Positions 18,133 to 28,043 are shown, counted from the stretch's first letter. The stretch is 64,000 nucleotides of DNA from Chryseobacterium luteum (GCF_000737785.1 NZ_JPRO01000001.1:186001-250000); one strand, 5' to 3'. Program-made: numbers and translations. The notes: generated by a model from the letters alone, not told the origin.

Positions 18133-19242
18133 ATGATCACTGAAGAATATCTCTATGCAATTGCTTTACGTGAATGCAGCCTCATTGGCGATATTAATTT
18201 CCACAAACTTGTACGGACTTTCGGAAGTGCTGAAGAAGCCTGGAAAAAAGCAAAAAAAGAATACAGCAAAACTGACGGTATTGGACAAAAGACAGTGGCT
18301 GATATCGGCAATGAAGAGTATCTGAAATTTGCAGAAAAGGAAATAAAATTCTGCGAAAAGAACGGTGTCATGATGAGGCTGCGGCATCTTAATGAGCTTC
18401 CGCATCTGCTCAATGAATGTGATGATGCTCCTGCAATTCTTTATCAGAAAGGGAATCTTGAGGATTCTTTAAAGAAAGTAAGTATTGTAGGAACCCGGAA
18501 TATGACTTCTTATGGCAAAGAGTTCATCGGAGATTTCTTTGAAGCGTCAAAGTCTTCGAGATATGTTTCTGTCAGCGGATTAGCTCTTGGTGTCGACAAG
18601 GAGGTCCATGAGCAGTCCATTCAGCATAAGATCCCAACCATAGCTGTACTTGCCCACGGATTCCATACACTGTATCCTTCCAAAAATAAAAAGCTGTCCG
18701 AAAAAATCCTGCAGGAAGGCGGCACATTGCTCACAGAATTCAATTCTTCCCGGAAGCCTGACCGTGAAAATTTTATTCAGCGAAACAGAATCATCGCCGG
18801 GATTTCTCCATCGACCATCGTGGTAGAAACCGGATTTGGAGGAGGTTCAATAAGTACAGCATCTTTCGCCAACGATTACAACCGTGAAGTATTTGCCCTT
18901 CCCGGCAAGATTACAGATCCACATAGCCAGGGATGCAACAAACTGATTTTCCAAAATAAGGCGGCGGCTATTTCCACGATTAAGGATCTTACAGATTCGC
19001 TTGGATTCAACCATTCGAAAGAAAAAACAGCAGAGCTGTTTCCGTATAGTGAAACAGATATACAACTTACTGGCGTTCAGCAAACCGTATATGAGTCGAT
19101 TAAAGCCCATCCTCAGGTATCTCTTGACGATCTTGCACAGATGATTTCAGTGTCGTCTTATAAAATTCTTCCTGTAATTTTGGAATTGGAGCTTTTGGGG
19201 AAAGTAAAATCATTTTCCGGGAGGCAATTCATGGCAATCTGA
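18133..19242 (+). CDS. dprA: DNA-processing protein DprA (natural transformation)
   Basis: 369 residues, the normal length. DprA loads RecA on incoming single-stranded DNA during natural transformation. The Rossmann-like core is clear: VGTRNMTSYGKEF, VSGLALGVDKEVHEQS, HGFHTLYPSKNKKLSE, FIQRNRIIAGISPSTIVVE. A C-terminal winged-helix-like domain (residues about 300-369) follows an N-terminal helix-hairpin region. An intact dprA here contrasts with comM, the other transformation gene in this window, which is destroyed. Confidence 0.96.
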   Translation: MITEEYLYAIALRECSLIGDINFHKLVRTFGSAEEAWKKAKKEYSKTDGIGQKTVADIGNEEYLKFAEKEIKFCEKNGVMMRLRHLNELPHLLNECDDAPAILYQKGNLEDSLKKVSIVGTRNMTSYGKEFIGDFFEASKSSRYVSVSGLALGVDKEVHEQSIQHKIPTIAVLAHGFHTLYPSKNKKLSEKILQEGGTLLTEFNSSRKPDRENFIQRNRIIAGISPSTIVVETGFGGGSISTASFANDYNREVFALPGKITDPHSQGCNKLIFQNKAAAISTIKDLTDSLGFNHSKEKTAELFPYSETDIQLTGVQQTVYESIKAHPQVSLDDLAQMISVSSYKILPVILELELLGKVKSFSGRQFMAI

Positions 19243-19376
19243 GAATTAACGATTTCTTAATACTGCATTATTTAAGACTTAACTTTTAATTTTTAATAAA
19301 ATTTGATCACAAATTGTCAATTTAATAATATTTCGAAACATTATTATTTAATTTTCAGCAATGTTGAAATAGAGTA

Positions 19377-19406
19377 TTGTGAATCTTGAAAAAAAAATTA
19401 AATTTG
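19377..19406 (+). promoter_or_regulatory. Promoter for gdhA
   Basis: TTG at 19377-19379, 19 bp, then TAAATTTG at 19399-19406: a close match to the Bacteroidota consensus, 26 bp before the ATG. Confidence 0.7.
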
Positions 19407-19432
19407 TTGACAATAATATTCAACCCTAATAT

Positions 19433-20791
19433 ATGGAACAATATAATATTGACCAGAAAATCCAGGAATTTATTGCCAAGATTGAAGCAAAAAATCCTAA
19501 CGAGCCAGAATTTTTACAAGCCGTAAAAGAAGTAGCTGTGACTGTAATTCCGTTTATTATGACCAAAAAGGAATATACCGGAATGAAGCTGCTGGAAAGA
19601 ATGGCTGAAGCTGAAAGAATCATTATCTTCAGAGTTCCATGGGTTGATGACAAAGGAGAGATCCAGGTAAACAGAGGATTCAGAATCCAGATGAACTCTG
19701 CGATCGGACCATACAAAGGAGGAATCCGTTTCCATCCTACGGTAAACCTTTCTGTTCTTAAATTCCTGGCTTTCGAGCAGGTATTTAAAAACTCATTGAC
19801 CACTCTTCCGATGGGCGGAGGTAAAGGAGGTTCGGATTTTGATCCACAAGGTAAATCTGATATGGAAGTAATGCGTTTCTGCCAGGCTTTCATGACTGAA
19901 TTATGCAAGCATATCGGTCCTGAAACAGATGTACCTGCGGGAGATATTGGCGTAGGAGCAAGAGAAATCGGGTATCTTTTCGGACAATACAAAAAAATCA
20001 GAAACGAATTTACAGGGGTACTTACAGGAAAAGGTCTTGCATACGGAGGTTCACTGATCCGTCCTGAAGCTACGGGATACGGTGTAGTATACTTTGCAGA
20101 ACAGATGCTTAAAACGATCGGACAGGACTTCAAAGGTAAAACGGTAACGGTATCAGGTTTCGGAAATGTGGCCTGGGGAGTTATTAAAAAAGCGACTGAG
20201 CTTGGTGCTACAGTAGTAACGATTTCCGGACCGGACGGCTATATCTATGATAAAGACGGTATCAGCGGAGAAAAGATCGATTATTTATTGGAATTGAGAT
20301 CTTCAGGAAATAACAGAGCTGAAGATTATGCTAAGAAATATCCTTCTGCAGAATTCTACGCAGGGCAACGTCCGTGGGGTATAAAATGTGATGTAGCATT
20401 CCCATCTGCAACTCAAAACGAATTAGATCTTGAGGATGCTAAAATTCTGGTAGAAAACGGATGTCTTTGTGTTACTGAGGCGGCCAATATGCCTTCTACA
20501 TTAGATGCCATCAACTATTTCCTAGACAATAAAGTATTGTTCTCGCCTGGTAAGGCTTCCAATGCAGGAGGTGTTGCTACTTCAGGTCTTGAGATGACGC
20601 AGAACTCTATCCGTCTAAACTGGACCTCTGAAGAGGTTGATGCAAGACTGAAGGAGATCATGATCGGAATCCACAAAGCTTGCAGAGATTATGGAAAAGA
20701 CGAGGATGGCTACGTAAACTACGTGAAAGGAGCCAATATTGCCGGCTTCGTGAAAGTTGCGGAAGCAATGTTAGCTCAGGGAGTGGTATAA
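19433..20791 (+). CDS. gdhA: Glutamate dehydrogenase (hexameric, NADP-type)
   Basis: 452 residues, the class I hexamer length. It interconverts glutamate and 2-oxoglutarate plus ammonia. The PMGGGKGGSDFDPQGKS motif with the catalytic lysines, PAGDIGVGAREIGYLFG, the GFGNVAWG nucleotide-binding loop and VTEAANMPST are visible. NADP preference is inferred from the class, not shown. Single transcript with its own promoter and a very strong terminator. Confidence 0.97.
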   Translation: MEQYNIDQKIQEFIAKIEAKNPNEPEFLQAVKEVAVTVIPFIMTKKEYTGMKLLERMAEAERIIIFRVPWVDDKGEIQVNRGFRIQMNSAIGPYKGGIRFHPTVNLSVLKFLAFEQVFKNSLTTLPMGGGKGGSDFDPQGKSDMEVMRFCQAFMTELCKHIGPETDVPAGDIGVGAREIGYLFGQYKKIRNEFTGVLTGKGLAYGGSLIRPEATGYGVVYFAEQMLKTIGQDFKGKTVTVSGFGNVAWGVIKKATELGATVVTISGPDGYIYDKDGISGEKIDYLLELRSSGNNRAEDYAKKYPSAEFYAGQRPWGIKCDVAFPSATQNELDLEDAKILVENGCLCVTEAANMPSTLDAINYFLDNKVLFSPGKASNAGGVATSGLEMTQNSIRLNWTSEEVDARLKEIMIGIHKACRDYGKDEDGYVNYVKGANIAGFVKVAEAMLAQGVV

Positions 20792-20797
20792 AATATA

Positions 20798-20827
20798 AAG
20801 GCCGGGAAAATTTCCCGGCCTTTTTTA
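20798..20827 (+). terminator. Terminator after gdhA
   Basis: AAAGGCCGGGAAA / TTTCCCGGCCTTT stem followed by T residues, 7 bp past the stop. Confidence 0.9.
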
Positions 20828-20941
20828 ATATAGCCTGTTCCCGGGATTTATAAATGGGATAAAAGTAAAAGTGAAAGGAGAAAGCGTTGATTTGTTTCAA
20901 CGCTTTTTTTATTTGCTGAAAATGGAAAATACGATCTTTTT

Positions 20942-22462
20942 TCAGTGTAAATATTCATCAATTTTTATACTCCTGTTTTTATTATTAACATCTTCTACAG
21001 CTTTCAAAATAGTTTTGATCTGGCTTTTGTTAATCGTATATTTATTAAAAAACACATATTCAATAGACTTTGTATTTTTAATATTTTCTAACGGATTTTT
21101 TCTAAGCAGTATCAGATCTGAATGATATCCCACTTTTATTTTTCCGGTTTTAGTTTTCATCCAATTGCCAGGCTCAACAGTTGCCGAATAAATAGCTTGT
21201 GAATTGGTCATTCCTGATTTAGATAAAGATTCCAACTCATTATGAAGAGAAAACCCGGGAACAGAAGCAGGTACGTTAGCATCTGTTCCAGCCATAATCG
21301 GAACTTTGTGATCTGCCAATGCTTTTGTCATGATATGTATAGCTTCTACATAGGTTTTCCAAAAAGTTAAGGATAATTTTCTTGCACCTGGTTCATCTTT
21401 TCCATCATATTCATATCCGTTTTTGCCGGGTAACCAACCCATTTTATAGAGGGGAGTTCCTTCAATAATTTTGGGATTGACATATTTTAATTCGACTTCT
21501 TTAAGTTTAGATTTTAAATTGAATCTTTGCCCTACAAAACTTTCACACAACCAAACCGTTGAAGTAACACTTATATTATTTTCTTTTAATTTTTCAGCAA
21601 TCTGAACTGAACGAACTTTTAAAAATTCAAAATACTCTTCGCGATTTTTAGAAATTGGCTGTCCAAACTCATCAATCGTTTTAACGGTAAGCTCCTCAAT
21701 ATGAGCCACTTCTTTTTGCCCTGATTGATAAAAGGTTTCTAAATTAACTAAAGGTATATGACCGATCACCGGAAGATTATTTTCTTTAGCAATCTCATTG
21801 GTTGTTTTAACCATTTCCGGATTCACAAAACCATACATTTTAATGGCATCATAGCCTTGTTCGCGTATTTTGTCAATCGCTTTTTGGGCATCCTTTTTAT
21901 TTGAATAGTTGATAGATTTTCTTGTCCAGCCATAATAATAACCCATCAATCCGCTCTCACTATATATTGGCGGGGATGCAATAAACATTCGTGGACCAAG
22001 ACCATTTTTTTGTATTGACTTTCTCCATTCTAAGACAACAGGCTGCCCTGCCATTTCTCTAATATAAGTAACCCCATTCGCCAAATATAAAAACAAATCA
22101 TTCTTACTTTCTTTTAAATGAACATGGCTGTCTACAAGACCCGGAATCAGATACTGATCTGTACCGTCAATAATAGCCGCGTCTTGATTTATAACTTGAT
22201 TTTCGCCTAATTGCAGAATCATACCATCTTTAATGAGTACATTTTGATTTTTAATAAAATGGCTGCAATCTTCTGAAAGAACGTTGACATTTCTTATCTG
22301 AAGCATTTTAGAGGGTTTAATAACCGAAGAAATATCAATACCCTTCGTAGACTTTCCCATGACTTTATTTAATTCATTATCGGCCCAAATGAAAGCACAG
22401 ATAAGAACACCTGATAATGCCATAACAGAATACAAAATTCTCCTGACCCATCGTTTTTTCAT
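20942..22462 (-). CDS. Membrane-anchored or exported amidohydrolase family protein
   Basis: 506 residues. An N-terminal hydrophobic segment (residues 10-27) acts as signal or anchor. The metal-dependent amidohydrolase fold begins with the small beta domain (NVLIKDGMILQLG) and LIPGLVDSHVHLKES, where the HxH metal pair sits; further ligands are likely in GHIPLV and AHIEELT, and the late aspartate in AGTDANVPASVPGFSLHNELE. Members are imidazolonepropionase-like or prolidase-like; the substrate cannot be given. A LytTR regulator lies 104 bp upstream on the same strand. Confidence 0.87.
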   Translation of the reverse strand: MKKRWVRRILYSVMALSGVLICAFIWADNELNKVMGKSTKGIDISSVIKPSKMLQIRNVNVLSEDCSHFIKNQNVLIKDGMILQLGENQVINQDAAIIDGTDQYLIPGLVDSHVHLKESKNDLFLYLANGVTYIREMAGQPVVLEWRKSIQKNGLGPRMFIASPPIYSESGLMGYYYGWTRKSINYSNKKDAQKAIDKIREQGYDAIKMYGFVNPEMVKTTNEIAKENNLPVIGHIPLVNLETFYQSGQKEVAHIEELTVKTIDEFGQPISKNREEYFEFLKVRSVQIAEKLKENNISVTSTVWLCESFVGQRFNLKSKLKEVELKYVNPKIIEGTPLYKMGWLPGKNGYEYDGKDEPGARKLSLTFWKTYVEAIHIMTKALADHKVPIMAGTDANVPASVPGFSLHNELESLSKSGMTNSQAIYSATVEPGNWMKTKTGKIKVGYHSDLILLRKNPLENIKNTKSIEYVFFNKYTINKSQIKTILKAVEDVNNKNRSIKIDEYLH

Positions 22463-22565
22463 AAATTATCTCATTTAATTTGAAAAACAAAATAAATACA
22501 AATATATCCCAAAACTATGTGAAAATGGGGATTAGGTATGAAATACGCCGTTTTAGGTACGGAAA

Positions 22566-23306
22566 TTACAAAGTCAATAAATGTTCCCTATAATTTTTAG
22601 AAACAGGAAGTTCAATTTGGGTAAGAGAAATGGTTTCCTGATTTTTCCAGGCCTTAAAATGGGATGGATTTATTAAGTGTGAACGATGAATTTGAACTAA
22701 AAAATCAAAATCATTCTGAATTTTTTTAAGCGTACTCCGGATAAGTTTTGTTTTTAGCTCGCTGCCATCTATAAAAAAGATCTCGACATAATTTTGTGAA
22801 TTTGAAACACAGATCAAATCTTCTTTTCTTATTTTTAAGATATCCAGCTTATTCTCTCCTCTTATAATGATGTTATCGTTTTTTGCGGGAATTAATGTAA
22901 CAGCATATATTCTTGCCAAAACTATTATGGGAGTTGAGATTAAAGCTGACTTAAGAATTATTTTCCTTAAAAATGTAAAAAAATCATATCCTCCATGCAA
23001 GACAGGACTTTTGTAAAAACAAAAAGTAAATATCCAAAAAAGAAGTTGAAAAAAAATAAGGCTGCCTATCTCAAATCCAATGTTCCATTTTGAGAGTTTA
23101 TGATAAATCTTTTTTTGAAGTAAAGCAAGTACGCCATAACATAGAAATGCAATGAAGCTAAATCCGACACTGATAAGAATCCATACTTTAAAACTTATCG
23201 TTCCATCATCAAACGGCCTTATAAAAAAAGCAAAGATAAAAAGCCAGATACTGAGGAAGATCCCTATTAGTAAATGATGTTTAATCGAGGGATTTAATTT
23301 TTTCAT
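22566..23306 (-). CDS. Membrane-bound LytTR-type transcriptional regulator
   Basis: 246 residues. Four membrane helices (about residues 13-140) are followed by a LytTR DNA-binding domain (residues about 150-245: DILKIRKEDLICVSNSQNYV, TLKKIQNDFDFLVQIHRSHLINPSHFKAW, LPVSKNYREHLLTL). There is no receiver domain, so the signal is likely sensed by the membrane part. Its position just upstream of the amidohydrolase gene suggests it may control that gene. Confidence 0.85.
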   Translation of the reverse strand: MKKLNPSIKHHLLIGIFLSIWLFIFAFFIRPFDDGTISFKVWILISVGFSFIAFLCYGVLALLQKKIYHKLSKWNIGFEIGSLIFFQLLFWIFTFCFYKSPVLHGGYDFFTFLRKIILKSALISTPIIVLARIYAVTLIPAKNDNIIIRGENKLDILKIRKEDLICVSNSQNYVEIFFIDGSELKTKLIRSTLKKIQNDFDFLVQIHRSHLINPSHFKAWKNQETISLTQIELPVSKNYREHLLTL

Positions 23307-23436
23307 GCAATACGAAATGGCTGTTTAAACATTGAGATACTTGATTTTTGAACAAAACAGTAGCTGATTCTTTTCGTTATATTTTACGAGCTCTAAAATA
23401 TTACATATTGACTAATTACTTACACATATTTACAAA

Positions 23437-23466
23437 AAAATCCTGAAATATACATTCCAGGATTTC
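23437..23466 (-). terminator. Terminator of small secreted protein gene 1
   Basis: AAATCCTGAAATA / ATTCCAGGATTT-type stem, followed by T on the minus strand. It is nearly the same hairpin as at 23832. Confidence 0.7.
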
Positions 23467-23484
23467 TCTTTTCTTTTACAAGAC

Positions 23485-23712
23485 TTATTTATTTTTCTTC
23501 TTATTTTTCTTTGTTGCATCCTTCGACTTCCAGGTTCCTGTAGTGTCTGTGGTCGCATTGCTGTTCATATTATTATGATCGTGCTTCATGTCTCCCTGAT
23601 CCTTTACGCTATCAGTTTTTACTGTATCTATTTTCTGCTGAGGTGTTGTTTGTGCAGATACTGTTGTCACACCGGCTACTGCAAATGCTGTTGCTAAAAA
23701 TAACTTTTTCAT
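23485..23712 (-). CDS. Small secreted protein with Lys-rich C terminus (paralogue 1)
   Basis: 75 residues from the ATG at 23712, which opens the signal peptide MKKLFLATAFAVAGVTTVSA. The ATG at 23760 would add 16 residues in front and is rejected. The mature part is short, polar and low complexity, with an acidic/Asn middle and a terminal KKNKKKNK. Function unknown. It is a tandem relative of the next gene, sharing signal peptide, basic tail and terminator. Confidence 0.7.
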   Translation of the reverse strand: MKKLFLATAFAVAGVTTVSAQTTPQQKIDTVKTDSVKDQGDMKHDHNNMNSNATTDTTGTWKSKDATKKNKKKNK

Positions 23713-23831
23713 AATATAATATTTAAAGGGTTTTGGTAAATAAGAAACAGCAATTTTCATACTAGAATTAATGCAACTGCCTGTTTTAACGTATTTTATA
23801 AAAGTTTAAGATTATTTAGACTGATATAAAC

Positions 23832-23864
23832 TAAAAATCCTGAAACTTTATGTTCCAGGATTTA
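23832..23864 (-). terminator. Terminator of small secreted protein gene 2
   Basis: AAAAATCCTGAAAC / TTCCAGGATTT stem; on the minus strand a T run follows. Nearly the same sequence as the hairpin at 23437. Confidence 0.7.
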
Positions 23865-23892
23865 CCTTCTACTTTGCTTAGACTTAAAATAC

Positions 23893-24219
23893 TTATTTCG
23901 ATTTTTTCTTTCTGGACTTCTTTTCTTCTTTCGTAGCATCTGCAGGTTTTGCTTCAACGGCTGTATCTGAACTCACACTTTCCGTAGCGGTAGTTGCTGC
24001 TGCCGGACTTACATCCACTGTTGCTGTTGCAGCTGTATTTTGATCCTGAGCAGCTGTTCCTGAAGCTGTCGCCGTCTGTGAATCTGTTTGTTGGGTTTGA
24101 GTGGTCGTTTGGTTATTAGAATTTTGTGACGGATTCTGTTGTGTTGTTGTTGTCGTCTGAGCCGATACTGCGATTACTCCGACTAATGTAAACGCTGCAG
24201 TTAAAACTAACTTTTTCAT
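23893..24219 (-). CDS. Small secreted Thr/Gln/Ala-rich protein (paralogue 2)
   Basis: 108 residues. Signal peptide MKKLVLTAAFTLVGVIAVSA, then a low-complexity region with runs of T, Q, A and S and a basic end (KKSRKKKSK). The basic tail and signal peptide match paralogue 1; only the middle has expanded. Unknown function; probably periplasmic or surface-exposed. Confidence 0.7.
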   Translation of the reverse strand: MKKLVLTAAFTLVGVIAVSAQTTTTTQQNPSQNSNNQTTTQTQQTDSQTATASGTAAQDQNTAATATVDVSPAAATTATESVSSDTAVEAKPADATKEEKKSRKKKSK

Positions 24220-24337
24220 AATAAATAATATTTTAAATGGTTGTTTAAATTTAACGCCATTCTATTATTGAATATTATACCCAAAGTGTTTATTTAACGG
24301 ACTTTATAATTATTTAAGATGGATTTTGGATTATCCC

Positions 24338-24826
24338 TTACTTTCCCAAATTTTTCATAATTCTTTCCACAAATTCATAGGCTGCAGGGCAGATCACCGT
24401 GTTTTTAATCATCAGATCATTGATCTGGTAGATCTTTTTTCTGTCGGTATGCGGATATTCTCTGCATGCTTTTGGGCGGACTTCATAGATCGAACAGGTG
24501 TTATCGCTGTTTAGGAAAAAGCAGGGTAGATTTTGAAGGACTTTGTCATTATCTTCATCAACTCTTAAAAATTTCGCCTCAAAATCTGCAGGTTTCATGC
24601 GGAGATGTTTTGAGATTCTTTCGATGTCTTTTTCCGTATAAAGCGGTCCGGTTGTTTTGCAGCAATTGGCGCACTGAAGACAATCTATTGCCTCGAAAAC
24701 TTCATCATGGGTTTCCTGAACCACATAATCGAGATTCTTGGGTGGCTTCTTCTTCAGTCCATCCAGAAATTTTTTGTGCTCTTTCTGTTTCTGTAAAGCC
24801 TGTTTTTTGTAAAATTCTACATTCAT
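24338..24826 (-). CDS. YkgJ-family cysteine-cluster protein
   Basis: 162 residues. The family's zinc/iron-binding cysteines are in CLQCANCCKTTGPLY and further CFFLNSDNTCSIYEVRPKACREYP. Members are small cytoplasmic proteins that probably bind a metal or Fe-S cluster; function is unproven. Its ATG directly abuts the stop of the channel gene upstream (no gap), so the two are one operon. Confidence 0.88.
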   Translation of the reverse strand: MNVEFYKKQALQKQKEHKKFLDGLKKKPPKNLDYVVQETHDEVFEAIDCLQCANCCKTTGPLYTEKDIERISKHLRMKPADFEAKFLRVDEDNDKVLQNLPCFFLNSDNTCSIYEVRPKACREYPHTDRKKIYQINDLMIKNTVICPAAYEFVERIMKNLGK

Positions 24827-25798
24827 TTATCGTTGTTCTTCCTGAAAAGCCGGAAGCTCTGCTTTTTGATAATCATTAATTTTATCCAGATCCAGAACCG
24901 TTGAAAGATTCTCTTTATCAGGATAATACATCGGGATAAATTTCGCTCCGTACATGATCTCTTTTGAAATATAAGAAGATCTTTGAACGACCGTATTGGA
25001 AAACACTTCGTCAAAAGCCCGGACATGAACAATAATTTCAATATTCGTATTCTTAAAATCGTCTTCCGAAAAGCCATAAAAAGGTGATTCTTCATCTATT
25101 TTATGAACGATTGTCCAATTCAGGGCCAGCGTATTGATTTTGCTTAACTGAGTTTTCAGTGTATAAAAATTCGTCTTCGGAACACTTTCTTCAATAATTT
25201 CAATGGCTGTTGAAACAATGACATCCGCATCTGTTAAAGAATTGTTTTTGTAAGGAGCCAGCCTGAACATTAAAGCCGAACCTTCCTTAAACGGGGCAAT
25301 AACAGCAATATCTGAAAATTTTAAATATGCTCTCGGTCTCGAAAATCTTCCGTAAAAAAGTCCTGTTGCAATGGCAAAGGTAAGCAATCCCAGAAAAGCC
25401 TCAAAAGTGGCCACCAAACTTGCCATAAAGCCAACCGGAGCAATTCTTCCGTACCCGACAGTTGTAAAGGTTTGTGAACTGAAGAAAAACACATCAATAA
25501 ATTCATTAATGGGATCACTTTTATCAATTCCGGTAAGGTGCTCTACCCCGATTATATAATATATGAAAGCAAAGAAAAGATTGACCAGGATATAAGCAAT
25601 AACCAAATAGGAAAGAAACTGAAAGGTAGACAAATCCAGCATGGTGTGATACCAACTGAACCTGTTGAGGATATTTACTCCTTTTTTGTTGACATTCGGA
25701 AGTCCGTCTTTATTGATAAACCTTCCGGAAGCATTGTCCCCGAAACCACTGTTTTCAGTATTTTTCTGACGGATCTTCTGCCTGAAGCCTCTAGCCAT
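24827..25798 (-). CDS. Inward-rectifier-type potassium channel (KirBac family)
   Basis: 323 residues. A short N-terminal slide region, two membrane helices (about residues 62-85 and 125-147) and between them the pore loop with filter TVGYG (residues 113-117). The C-terminal 170 residues are the cytoplasmic Ig-like domain of Kir channels (for example FRLAPYKNNSLTDADVIV, LNWTIVHKIDEESPFYG). K+ selectivity is inferred from the filter. Confidence 0.93.
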   Translation of the reverse strand: MARGFRQKIRQKNTENSGFGDNASGRFINKDGLPNVNKKGVNILNRFSWYHTMLDLSTFQFLSYLVIAYILVNLFFAFIYYIIGVEHLTGIDKSDPINEFIDVFFFSSQTFTTVGYGRIAPVGFMASLVATFEAFLGLLTFAIATGLFYGRFSRPRAYLKFSDIAVIAPFKEGSALMFRLAPYKNNSLTDADVIVSTAIEIIEESVPKTNFYTLKTQLSKINTLALNWTIVHKIDEESPFYGFSEDDFKNTNIEIIVHVRAFDEVFSNTVVQRSSYISKEIMYGAKFIPMYYPDKENLSTVLDLDKINDYQKAELPAFQEEQR

Positions 25799-25953
25799 AT
25801 ATCATTTATATTTTTGTTGAACTAACTGTAAATAAGCGGATTTATTTTCATCAATATTCCTCTTCTTACAATGCAAAGATAAAATATTGTTTTCATGAAA
25901 TTTATCAAGCTGCCGATTGAATTTTTAATTTGATTTTGCAGTACATTTGAAAT

Positions 25954-26334
25954 ATGAAAAAATTAGAATCAAGAGAGGATATTGAACATCTTGTGAATTC
26001 ATTCTACGCAAAAGTCATTAAGGATGAGCAGATTGGTTTTTTCTTTAGTGATGTTGCCAAAGTGGACTGGAACAAGCACCTTCCGAAAATGTATTCGTTC
26101 TGGGAATCTATTATTTTCGGACAGATGAGCTATAAGGGAAATCCTATGGCTGTCCATTTTCCGATCAACGAGATCCAGGCTATGGAACAGAAACACTTTG
26201 ACCGCTGGCTAAAACTTTGGAGAGAAACAATTGAGGAAAATTTTGCCGGCGAAAATGCAGATATGGCGATTTACAAGTCAGAAAATATTGCCAAGCTGAT
26301 GGCTTTTAAAATGGATCTTGCACGGAGACTTTAG
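25954..26334 (+). CDS. Group III truncated haemoglobin
   Basis: 126 residues, the usual length. Proximal haem ligand is probably H81 in QKHFDRWLKLW, and FWESIIFGQMSYKGNPM is characteristic of group III globins. They handle oxygen or NO chemistry; the exact role is unknown in most bacteria. TACATTTG at 25942-25949 is a likely -7 element. It converges with the antiporter gene. Confidence 0.92.
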   Translation: MKKLESREDIEHLVNSFYAKVIKDEQIGFFFSDVAKVDWNKHLPKMYSFWESIIFGQMSYKGNPMAVHFPINEIQAMEQKHFDRWLKLWRETIEENFAGENADMAIYKSENIAKLMAFKMDLARRL

Positions 26335-26368
26335 TGGGTACCATGTGATTCGGATTTTGGGTTTCTTA

Positions 26369-27439
26369 TTACGGAACGATAACGGTAAAGATATAAGCTG
26401 CAAGGTTGACCAGTAATACAGTTCCGTACAGGATATTCGTTTTCCCCCGGCTTAAGGAAAGCATGACAATAAATACGGACAGCGAAAGCAGTATAATATC
26501 TTTCTTATCAAGTCCAAGTCCCAGCGGGATATCATAAAGAATACAGACAGTGGATACTGCCGGAATCGTAAGACCTATACTTGCCAAGGCAGATCCCAGC
26601 GCCAGGTTTAAGCTGGACTGTATCTGGTTGCTTCTTGCGGCACGTATGGCTGCCACTCCTTCAGGAAGAAGCACAACCGCAGCAATAATTACCCCTACCA
26701 AAGATTTTGGAGCTCCTATACTCTGGACCATCTCTTCTATGGTTCCGGACAGTCCTTTGGCCATTAGTACAACGATGATCAGGCAGACCACCAGAAAGCC
26801 AAAGCTGATGAACGTTTTCTTCACTGAGGGCATATAATGCTCTTCGGGATGTTCATCAGGAACAATAAAGTAGCTTCTGTGACGTACCGTTTGAACCATC
26901 AGGAAGACACCGTAGATGACAAGACATGCTATAGAAACAAAAATAAGCTGGGCTTCATTATAAAAAGGCCCGTTGATGCTTGAAGTAAAATTCGGAAGGA
27001 CAAGGGTAAGGACAAGAATAGAAACAATACTTACCAGATAAGTAGTGGCGGAAGTTCTTGCAAAGAACTGTTCATGGTATTTTACACCACCCACCAGGAT
27101 ACAGATCCCCAGGATTCCGTTAAGAATAATCATTACAGCAGCGAAAACGGTATCTCTTGCCAGCGTGATCGCCTGATCTCCGCCGGCCACCATGAGCGAG
27201 ATGATAAGCGCAACTTCAATGATGGTGATACAGAGTGCAAGGATAATGGTTCCGAAAGGCTCCCCGACTTTATGGGCCACCACTTCTGCGTGATGCACTG
27301 CGGACAGTACACTTCCCGTAAGAAGAAGCCCCGCAATAACGTCATAAACAACTCCGCTTCCCATCAGCCCCGAAAAGTAGTACCCCACAGCCAGAACAGG
27401 AAAAATATACGTATAATGTAAAAATTCTTTTAATTTCAT
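26369..27439 (-). CDS. chaA: Calcium:proton antiporter (ChaA/CaCA type)
   Basis: 356 residues with about eleven membrane helices. The two CaCA repeats are visible: GTIILALCITIIEVALIISLM near the N-terminal half with the conserved Glu, and VVLLPEGVAAIRAARSNQIQ with GSALASIGLTIPAV in the second half. It exports Ca2+ (or Na+/K+) against protons across the inner membrane. Gene symbol is by family resemblance. Confidence 0.88.
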   Translation of the reverse strand: MKLKEFLHYTYIFPVLAVGYYFSGLMGSGVVYDVIAGLLLTGSVLSAVHHAEVVAHKVGEPFGTIILALCITIIEVALIISLMVAGGDQAITLARDTVFAAVMIILNGILGICILVGGVKYHEQFFARTSATTYLVSIVSILVLTLVLPNFTSSINGPFYNEAQLIFVSIACLVIYGVFLMVQTVRHRSYFIVPDEHPEEHYMPSVKKTFISFGFLVVCLIIVVLMAKGLSGTIEEMVQSIGAPKSLVGVIIAAVVLLPEGVAAIRAARSNQIQSSLNLALGSALASIGLTIPAVSTVCILYDIPLGLGLDKKDIILLSLSVFIVMLSLSRGKTNILYGTVLLVNLAAYIFTVIVP

Positions 27440-27691
27440 AAAGCGTCCACAAAATACAAAAAATCTATGAAATTTGAAATATCAAAAGAAAATATTAATA
27501 ACATTTTAATATCAATCAAGCTGTTTCTGTCTTTAAAAGTAAGAAGCCGGAAGCTGGAAGAATGAATTTATCGAGGTCACCAAGGACAACTACAACAATC
27601 TTTTGTCTTTTAAAGTCTAACTTCATTAATTATCATAACTATAACAGATTTGAAACCGAATATTAACTTTCCGCCTGCTGCCCTATTTATC

Positions 27692-28030
27692 CTAATGAAT
27701 CCAAAGATTAAAATCAAGAAAATCTGTCAGCATGTGAAACAAAAGACCGATGGCTGCTATTCTTATATTTCCTTTAAAAAATAACAGCAAAAAATACACC
27801 GCAATGGCATAATAGGAATGTAAAATATGAAAACCTATACTATTTCTTGACGGATCAAAAACAGGATTGGCAAAAATATGATCCAGATCTACCAGCATGG
27901 TAGCCAGCATAATAAGATATGCTTTTTTCCAGTTTTCGCGGTAGAAAATGAATGCGATAAAAACAGGAAATATGAAATGTAAGAAATAATGTGTGAAAGT
28001 TTTAAGTAAGGCAATTTGTGAAGAATCCAT
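27692..28030 (-). CDS. DUF6122 family small membrane protein
   Basis: 112 residues with three to four membrane helices and the segment LATMLVDLDHIFANPVFDPSR, which I recognise from DUF6122 and which recalls membrane-bound metal-dependent hydrolases (DxDH). Substrate and role are unknown. It is 13 bp downstream of the 412-residue envelope gene on the same strand. The 252 bp before it (27440-27691) contain no gene on either strand. Confidence 0.75.
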   Translation of the reverse strand: MDSSQIALLKTFTHYFLHFIFPVFIAFIFYRENWKKAYLIMLATMLVDLDHIFANPVFDPSRNSIGFHILHSYYAIAVYFLLLFFKGNIRIAAIGLLFHMLTDFLDFNLWIH

Positions 28031-28043
28031 CAGTATTTATTTT

